In this document: positions 57,312 to 64,000 of the stretch, piece after piece
Layout: each line of letters begins with the position of its first letter
How positions within the stretch are numbered: position 1 is the first letter of the stretch
Origin: Dolomedes plantarius
Lineage: Eukaryota > Arthropoda > Arachnida > Araneae > Dolomedidae
Assembly (NCBI GenBank): GCA_907164885.2
Contig: OU015492.1
Location: forward strand, 47,568,183-47,632,182
Length of the DNA stretch: 64,000 nt
Reading direction: 5' to 3'
The notes under the pieces: model-generated
What the model was told of the DNA's origin: nothing
Databases searched by the model: none
Seen by the model: only the letters and a program-made list of their open reading frames with translations
Program-made: the position numbers and the translations under genes

Positions 57312-58414
57312 GAGATTGTGTATTAATAAAACATATAACTCTAATGCTGCAATAGGTTTTTATTCACAGGATTTGAAAAAAATGGATTTCTTAACAGTAT
57401 TTCACAAACAAAAAACTGAACAACTGCTGCTTTTAAAAAACAAATGTCGATTGACTAGATGAGAGCGTTTGAAATTCTTTATTTGGAATTATTGAAATTC
57501 CTCAATTTTCCTTATTGTTCATTTATTAAAGGTTCAGCTTTAAAGCCAAAGAATAAAAGAAAATGATAAGAAATGGCCATGTGAGAAAGAATTGATGAGA
57601 TAGATTTAAGGTGACTGCATAAGTTCGGAAATTTTTAAAAAAAGTATTTTTTAAAGGATGTTTTCGTCTTTTATGGTAAAATAGTACTTGAAAATTAAAA
57701 AAAGGAACGAAAACTTATCTGTAAATAGCATACTTTTTTATAAATTGTTCATTTTGCAGTAATTTTTAATGAAATTTAGCTAAAACGCCTATCACTCTGC
57801 ACAAAATCCTAATGATACAATTTTAATTTCCTTCTCACACATGATACATATGACAGTTATCTTCAAAATGACCTATAATCTAAGAGAAATTTAAAAATGC
57901 AAAAATAATACACACAATTTTATGTTCCAATATGAAAATTTCCCCCGATTCGTCATTCCTTTCCTTATAAAAACAGCCCCAAATACAAAATTATTTATTA
58001 TACACCAATTATTGTGCATCATTTCATTAACAATAGCATCTAAAACATTTCCTGAAAATTTTATCAAATTCTATACATTATTATGTGATATATCATGATA
58101 ACCGTAGAGATTTGTGCTAAAAAACATAATTCTGAGAAAAACGCATTTAAAGTTACTTGCCACTTCAATTTTGTAGCAGATGTTGTGTTTTAAATAGCTA
58201 TAACTCTGCTTGTAATTGATGTAGAATGAAATTCAAACCAGTTTTGAAATGAGAAAAGATTGAATTACACGATTGTTGCAAAAAAATGAAATCGACCAAA
58301 ATAGTCAAAATATGATATTTTCAACGTCGGCAGTCACCTTAAGTCATTCGGTATTTAAATTTAAAACATATGTTCAGTTTCTATACCTGGTGCAAATTTA
58401 AAACTGTATACATA
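57312..58414. other. AT-rich spacer
   Basis: No gene or repeat recognised. Confidence 0.5.
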
Positions 58415-58761
58415 TAGTCAATCACAGAACTATTTCAGACAATGAGGGTCGATCACAGAAGCTGAAAATGATGGTTTCGTATACTTATATTTATGTGTTA
58501 ACCTAATCACTGTTAACTTAATTCATGACTGTAAAAATGTAGTTAAATTTAAAATTCGAATAAACGTAGAGATAAAGTTTTCTAAGACGGTTGCACCTGT
58601 TAAAACTAACCAGAAAAATTGGTTAAACAATTTAACAAATAAACCAAAATACCTTTCGAAAATCCATCTGAATCTTTAACCGAATAACCGGACTAAAAAA
58701 GACGTAACAGTAAAAAAGAACCAAAAAAATGTCATAAATCGTTATTATACTTATAAATAAA
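58415..58761 (+). repeat. Interspersed repeat, occupied copy
   Basis: Homologous to 5150-5482. It is cut at AAATAAA by the Helitron and resumes with TTTACTATG at 59737, as TTTACTGTG does in the empty copy. Confidence 0.6.
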
Positions 58762-59736
58762 CTAGACTTATTACCCGGCTTCACTCGGGATTCAGATTCT
58801 GTTATTATTTTTTTCCAATGATTAGCCTCATGGTATGATGTTCTAAAGTTATAACAACTCTTAAACAAATTATTTTCATTTTTTCCGTAATAAAAAATTC
58901 ATTTATTAACTAATTTGTTGTTATTTTAATACTTGAACTACACAACATTTTTTGTTTCTTTTCTATCATCTGCGACAATGTATAATTCTGACTGATTCCT
59001 TGCTCTAGACACTCCCACATATAGCTGACCATGCGAAAAACATTCTTTTGTCAGATCCAGTCCAGTGATCTCTTCTTTTTGTGCATTTTAAAGCATTAAT
59101 TTACAGTTAGTCAATAATGTTTGAATGGATTTATAATTATAGAAAAAGTATCAATAATTTTTGAATGGATTGAGAAAATATTCAATATTAAAACACAGCA
59201 AATCTGATAATTATTACAGAAAAAGTATATACGCATATTTCATGCTCGGAATTCTTTCTCAAAACTAACTCGTCTGCTAAGTTTCAATGCCACTTTCAGA
59301 CTTTCTTAATTAGAATATACACGGATTTCATGATTGTAATTCTTTCTCAAAACTAAATCGTCTGCTAAGTTTCAATGTCACTTCAGTTATATAAATCATT
59401 GCGTCAAGGCTAAAAGCACGAATAAATCACGTTTTTAATTCCTGTCTATTTATTTTTACGCAAATGTTATATTTTAATTGGCAACAATGAAATGTTACAA
59501 TGGCTTTGAACAAAAATATCCGTTGATACTTGTCCGTAGATACTTGTCCGTTCAAACTTATGCTAGCATAATTCGGGAATGGAATGTCGTAGCGGGATGA
59601 AAATAGTCACACTCATCCTGATTTCCCAAGAACATTAAACCATGTAAATTTCATCAAGGTAGGGCTAATGGTTCTTGGGTTTTTGACTCACACATACACA
59701 CACGACCCATTGCCCGTTCCTGCTTTATATATAAGA
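58762..59736 (-). mobile_element. Helitron with TC/CTAG ends, internally deleted
   Basis: On the minus strand it begins TCTTATATATAAAGCAGG (59736) and ends GAAGCCGGGTAATAAGTCTAG (58762), inserted between A and T without target duplication: the Helitron hallmark. The related repeat at 5150-5490 preserves the empty site. The 3' part includes the end of a helicase gene. The 5' part has the text ATTTACATGGTTTAATGTTC and a CA-rich stretch. At 975 bp it is a deleted derivative of a several-kb autonomous element. Confidence 0.85.
58938..59075 (-). pseudogene. Helitron helicase, C-terminal fragment
   Basis: From 59075 the minus strand reads EEITGLDLTKECFSHGQLYV, continuing GVSRARNQSELYIVADD, with a stop at 58940-58938. 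LDL...CF.HGQLYV..SR is the C-terminal motif VI region of the Pif1-like helicase of Helitron RepHel proteins. It lies ~175 bases from the 3' terminus, where it belongs in an intact element. The rest of the helicase and the Rep nuclease are deleted. Confidence 0.85.
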
Positions 59737-59836
59737 TTTACTATGTTTTATTGAATAATTAACTTTAAACTGAATTATTCAGTAATTACAGTTTAGAGAT
59801 GATTCTGAATGGTTACAAATATTCATGCCACCAGCT

Positions 59837-59838
<2 letters not shown>

Positions 59839-59883
<45 letters not shown>
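59839..59883. repeat. (TA)n microsatellite
   Basis: TA run ending exactly at the Tc1 left end. Confidence 0.95.
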
Positions 59884-59886
<3 letters not shown>

Positions 59887-61293
59887 TCATGGACAAAAAA
59901 ATTAGCGCACCAAGAAATAATTGCGGGATCGTAACGAAACTTGCAATGAAGGTACATGTCAGGGAGATATGCAAATGATTAGAAATGCAGCGTGATTGCG
60001 CATTACGTATAGCCGGTAGAGGGCGTTGAACATCGTACTCTGTGGAGTATAAAACAGGTAACCAAAGCTTGTTTGAGTGTGCTGAATCATTTACAAAGGA
60101 TGAGCTGAGATAGACATGCCCTTACGCCGTGTTGGAAGACAATATAAGCAGTTGTCGCAGTTTGAGAGGAGGAGAATCGTCGGGATGATGGAAGCTGGGT
60201 GGTTAGCTAGGCGAGTAGCTCGTCAATTAGGCCGCTCTTATTGTGTTGTGAGGAGGTGTTGGGACCAGTGGACCCGAGAGATGTCATGTACACGAAGACC
60301 AGGCTCAGGACGCCCTCTACAGACCAGTCGTCGAGAAGACCGCCACATCGTAAGAAATGCACGCGTACAGCCAACTGCTTCATCGGCCGCCATCCAGGCA
60401 CAGGTAACACCTTCACTAGGGGCCTCTGTGTCTTCTCGAACCATACGAAAGCGCCTGGCTGAAGGACAGTTGGTATCGCGGCGCCCATTACGTGTACTGC
60501 CCTTGACGCCCACCCATCGACGCCTCCGTTTGGAGTTTTGCCGCGCACGAGGAAACTGGACTGCAGCGGAATGGAACCAGGTCGTCTTTAGCGACGAATC
60601 CAGATTCAATCTCGGCAGTGATGACAATCGTGTTCGTGTGTGGAGAGCCCGTGGTGAACGCTTCAATCCTGCCCTTGCTGTACAGCGACACATCGCTCCC
60701 ACAGCTGGTGTGATGGTATAGGGTGCCATTGCCTACAATACACGGTCACCCCTAGTATTGTTCCATTGCACCATGACATCCCAGCGGTATGTTCATGAAA
60801 TCCTGCAACCACATGTGTTGCCACTCATGCAACGGCTCCCAGGAGCCATTTTTCAACAAGATAATGCTCGGCCTCATACGGCAAGGGTGTCACAAGACTG
60901 TCTCAGCACTGTTACTACCCTTCCTTGGCCTGCCCGATCCCCAGATTTGTCTCCAATCGAGCATATCTGGGATCATTTGGGACGATTAGTTGGGCATGCC
61001 ACGAGTTTGAACGAACTAGAGGCAAGGTTACAGCAAATATGGAACGAAATGTCTCAAGACATCATACAGAACTTGTATGACTCAATGCCCGATCGTATCG
61101 CATCGTGCATTCGCGCTAGAGGGGGTCCAACGGAGTATTAATTCCTCCGTTCTTTTGCCTTTTTCTCTGAAATAAATTATCCTTTTTCTTTGATTTTCTT
61201 ATCATTTACTTATATCAAAGTAGTCATTACGTATGTAAAATTTCGTTTCATTTTGACGACTCCTTCTTGGTGCGCTAATTTTTTTGTCCATGA

Positions 61294-61296
<3 letters not shown>
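59884..61296 (+). mobile_element. Tc1-like transposon, family 3, full length
   Basis: Inverted ends CACTCATGGACAAAAAAATT / complemented CACTCATGGACAAAAAAATT, continuing AGCGCACCAAGAA, are identical over ~30 bases and flanked by (TA)n on both sides. The 1413-bp element contains one full-length transposase frame with a single stop. Confidence 0.92.
60116..61141 (+). pseudogene. Tc1-like DD34E transposase with a single nonsense codon
   Basis: 342 codons from MPLRRVGRQYKQLSQFERRR to RARGGPTEY, the usual length. First HTH (GWLARRVARQLGRSYCVVRR), a GRPL AT-hook-like stretch (RRPGSGRPLQ), second HTH (SLGASVSSRTIRKRL), first catalytic Asp in VFSDESRF, second in FQQDNARPH, Glu in SPDLSPIEHIW. The only break is TAG at 60719-60721, where the truncated copy at 27.2 kb has TGG (Trp of MVWGAI); the frame is the same on both sides. 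Start chosen because MPLRR begins immediately after the leader and gives a full HTH. The inverted ends look functional, so the element could move only if a transposase were supplied from elsewhere. Confidence 0.88.
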
Positions 61297-61336
<40 letters not shown>

Positions 61337-61352
61337 TGTGTGTGTGTGTGTA
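61297..61352. repeat. (TA)n(TG)n microsatellite
   Basis: TA repeat passing into TG repeat, right flank of the Tc1. Confidence 0.95.
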
Positions 61353-62098
61353 AGTAACATCGTTTGAAAGTTAATTACACTTTATCGTGTAGTCGTTGGT
61401 ACCGAGGGACATTAGTGGAAAGAGTAGGCATCTTGGAAATCCAGAGAGGAGATGAACGCTGATAAGCTGTACAGTATTTATTCAGGAGATATCGGAGTTG
61501 GATTACATGATGTTCACAATACTACTGACATTGGCGATATGGTGTTTCATTACAGCAGAACACAACAGCGGCGTGGAAAAGAATTACACAGAAACGACTT
61601 GGCTCTGTTGAAGAGACTAACATCACAAAAAGTTGACAGGGCGTTTATAGGGAGGGGAAGCATTAGATACGAACTCAGCCACCGGCGGCTGCCGGCACAT
61701 TCGAAGACAGAAGTTACATCGTACGACAGTGACGGGAAAAGACGCGGATAGCCGCAGAGGCGGCACTTAGACAGGACACGAGTGAAAAAAGCCGCGAAAA
61801 ACTCAAAGCTCTGCCTTAAATAATCTTCATGAGGGCGTTGTCACATGACCCTTGCACTCTGCTCGCGTTGATCGACTCATCCATCCGGGCACAAAAGTCC
61901 CGTGTCTTGTTATATAAGTTTTGACGCCTATGAGATTGGGGGTTAAGGGATGATATATTAATTGCCTACTTTTGTATTTAAGGATACTCCCAATTCCTTT
62001 GTTCGTAAAACGAAATTAGTTTGCTTATGGCCAAGTAATTTTAAAGGAAATTAAAAATAATTTGGAAATTAGAAAAGGTTTTTGGTTTTGTATGTAAT

Positions 62099-62102
<4 letters not shown>
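61353..62102. other. GC-richer block of unknown nature
   Basis: About 600 bp less AT-rich than the neighbours, with a 99-codon ORF (61452-61751) that has no recognisable domain: Ser/His/Arg-rich, no signal peptide or membrane segment. It could be an LTR or repeat fragment; a host exon cannot be excluded. Confidence 0.35.

Positions 62103-62190
<88 letters not shown>
62103..62190. repeat. (TA)n microsatellite
   Basis: TA run ending at the MITE. Confidence 0.95.
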
Positions 62191-62193
<3 letters not shown>

Positions 62194-62362
62194 TGGAATC
62201 TCGATCTATCGTCTTTCAAGGGACGATTGAAATGAACGATAAATGCTGGAAAACGATAGATGCGAAAACATAACAAAGCAATATGATCATTGGGACTGGA
62301 TAAAATGAACGACACATGAGGAAAAACGATGGATCCGAAAACGATCGATCGAGATTCCACTC
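62191..62362. mobile_element. Tigger/pogo-type MITE, copy 2
   Basis: Same family and orientation as 21993-22165, with the same internal text (GAACGATAAATGC, ACATAACAAAGCAATATGATC, GGATAAAATGAACGACACAT). The final base of the right end is mutated (CTC for CTG). Flanked by TA. Confidence 0.75.
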
Positions 62363-62384
62363 TATATATGTATATACATATATA

Positions 62385-63980
62385 GGGGATGGTGTGGTAA
62401 GATGACGAACTTAAGATTCCAATATTTTTCCTGAATTCAATAAGTGGTTAAAAAATCTGAAATTTACAGAAAGACTTCTTTCAACCTTTATGTTTTATAA
62501 AAAAATTTTAATTATTTCATCTCCTCTTGGACGATTGCAAAATATTCCCTTCCTCCCAAGAAAGTAATTTTCGTTATCTTACCCATTAGGTGGGGTAAGA
62601 TGACTAAGGGCGGTGGGTAAGATGACGAATCGATAACAATATAAATCAAGATATAAAGGTTTATTTTCAAAATGTAGAAAAACAATTTCACTTAGGTACT
62701 TAGTTAAAAAAGCACAGATAACACTAAAAATACAATAACAGATTACCCATAAGGAATCAAAAACTGAAAGAATTAGATACAAAAATTAAGAAAAAACATA
62801 GGCAATAAAGTTCATATACAAAAATTGCATTTCCAGGGTCTGTTTTTCGCTTCATTATCATCCCAGCCGGAACATTGAGCATGTGCCCAACATTTGCACC
62901 TGAAGCACTGATACCATAATTCGTCCTTTCCCTCCTCCCCGCAAATAATGCAGTATTTTTCCATTAATGTTTCTGTATCACAGTCGTCGTCCTCCACATA
63001 TGGAATTTCTTGTGATGACTCATCAGATGACCAGTAATCCCGTTGACACATTCTAGTTTTCCTTCTTCTCGCATTCTAGTTTTCAAGATTCTAGTTTTCC
63101 TTCTTTCGCATTCTAGTTTTCAAGAGCTTGTTTTCTGTAAACTTTCTCTCTCTTTGACGCTAATGTTTCAGCTTTCCTTTTCAATCTTTCCTGTCGTTTC
63201 AGTTTCATCAACTGTTTTTCTTCTTTTTTTCAAGAGCTTCTTTTACGGGAGATCCAGAAATGTGGTAAGAAGGCAGTTTCTTCCTTGGTTTCCTGGTTGT
63301 TTTCTTGCTGGCCATCGGAAGTGGAGGAAGAGCTGAGGAAGTTGATGTCTGTGGAGATAGGGTTTATGAAATGGTAGGTTCAGGTGGAAAGACCGCTGAA
63401 ATGTGCTGCTGACAAATAGTAGGATAATCTAATTGGTTGTTTTCAATCATCTAATTGGTTGTTTTCAATCACATCAGTGGTGTATGAAGCGTGAAAATCT
63501 TCGTCTGTGAAAATATTGCTGTCTAGAGGCTCAATTCCAGTAGCTCTGAATCCATTCACAGCAATCTGGACAGTACTAATTCTAAGGTAGGCTCCTCGTC
63601 ATCTTACCCCACAACGCCATTTTAGATTTTAACTTGTTTATCAGTATCCAAGCTTATCGTAAATAAACTATAACATACATGATTTTTAACGTTACGAGTT
63701 GTATTTTGAGAGAGAAAAATGGAGGAGAAAAAAATAACTTACCGTAGTCGGGTAATTCCTTGCGCTGTGAAGTCCAAAATTTACAAACACAGATTAAAGA
63801 AATACATTTGAGTTGCCACTACTCACACAACGATCTTAACATATATTACTTGCAGTGGGCGTCATAACCCAATACTAGAGTCTTAAGAATTGCCTGGACA
63901 GGTGCTGCTATCTATGATTGCGTCGGAGAAATACCGAGTTCGTCATCTTACCCGTTTTGTCATCTTACCCTACTTTCCCC
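62385..63980 (-). mobile_element. pogo-like element, internally deleted
   Basis: Inverted ends GGGGATGGTGTGGTAAGATG and (complemented) GGGGAAAGTAGGGTAAGATG, with TA on both sides. The motif GGTAAGATGAC or its complement recurs near both ends (about 62395, 62575, 62594, 62619, 63598, 63946 and 63959). The interior has only the C-terminal part of a transposase on the minus strand. The right flank is (TA)n to the window edge. Confidence 0.65.
62812..63375 (-). pseudogene. pogo-like transposase C-terminus with PHD-type zinc finger
   Basis: From ~63350 the minus strand reads TSTSSALPPLPMASKKTTRK, then PRKKLPSYHISGSPVKEALE and a basic stretch, ending in a stop. A separate frame, 63051-62812, reads MCQRDYWSSDESSQEIPYVE followed by YCIICGEEGKDELWYQCFRCKCWAHAQC and WKCNFCI: a C4HC3-like (PHD/RING-like) finger with CxxC...CxxC...HxxC...CxxC spacing. 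In arthropod pogo-like DDE transposases such a finger is commonly the C-terminal module after the acidic linker. The CENP-B-type DNA-binding and DDE domains are missing, deleted from the element. The finger itself is intact. Confidence 0.55.
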
Positions 63981-64000
63981 TATATATATATATATATATA
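63981..64000. repeat. (TA)n microsatellite at window end
   Basis: TA run continuing past the window. Confidence 0.9.

Overview
The window is AT-rich eukaryotic DNA with no convincing host gene. It is almost entirely transposable-element sequence of many ages, joined by (TA)n microsatellites and AT-rich spacer. Spliceosomal-type GT/AG boundaries, a Ty3/gypsy-type LTR retrotransposon, several Tc1/mariner lineages, PIF/Harbinger, Kolobok-like, pogo/Tigger, hAT and Helitron elements point to an arthropod. The transposon mix and a TTGTTG-rich interspersed repeat resemble what I know from spiders, but the species is inference.

Layout. 1-7.4 kb: Helitron ends (1-160 and 1236-1990), a SINE-like repeat, duplicated AT-rich segments. 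7.4-17.2 kb: elements in series separated by (TA)n tracts: a Tc1/mariner relic with ~107-bp inverted ends, LTR-like DNA carrying a Harbinger MITE, a probable solo LTR, a Tigger, a mariner, a Tc1 copy and an LTR-plus-primer-site fragment. 17.2-28.7 kb: more Tc1/mariner relics, a Tigger-type MITE, a Tc1 inserted in a SINE-like repeat, and a hAT MITE ending in a perfect hairpin. 30-35 kb: a duplicated segment whose first copy holds a Tc1 and whose second is the empty site; between them a DD41D (rosa-type) transposon is broken by a solo LTR. 35.3-44.2 kb: a complete, very young LTR retrotransposon with gag, pol, two 1296-bp LTRs and a TAGAT target duplication. 44.2-48.3 kb: a tandem duplication with a hAT MITE in one unit, then two consecutive large hairpins. 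51-57.3 kb: a Kolobok-like element and a PIF/Harbinger element. 58.4-64 kb: a Helitron with canonical TC/CTAG ends and a visible empty site, a nearly intact Tc1, a second Tigger-type MITE and an internally deleted pogo-like element.

How the parts relate. Most transposases are broken by stops, frameshifts, truncation or nested insertions. The only element that looks recently mobile is the LTR retrotransposon: its LTRs differ at two positions by eye, gag and pol are open, and the gag end carries overlapping -1 frameshift heptamers in the right phase. A Tc1 at 60 kb has one premature stop. Where paralogous empty sites exist, insertion boundaries are confirmed directly. I found no CRISPR array, operon, rRNA gene or functional tRNA.
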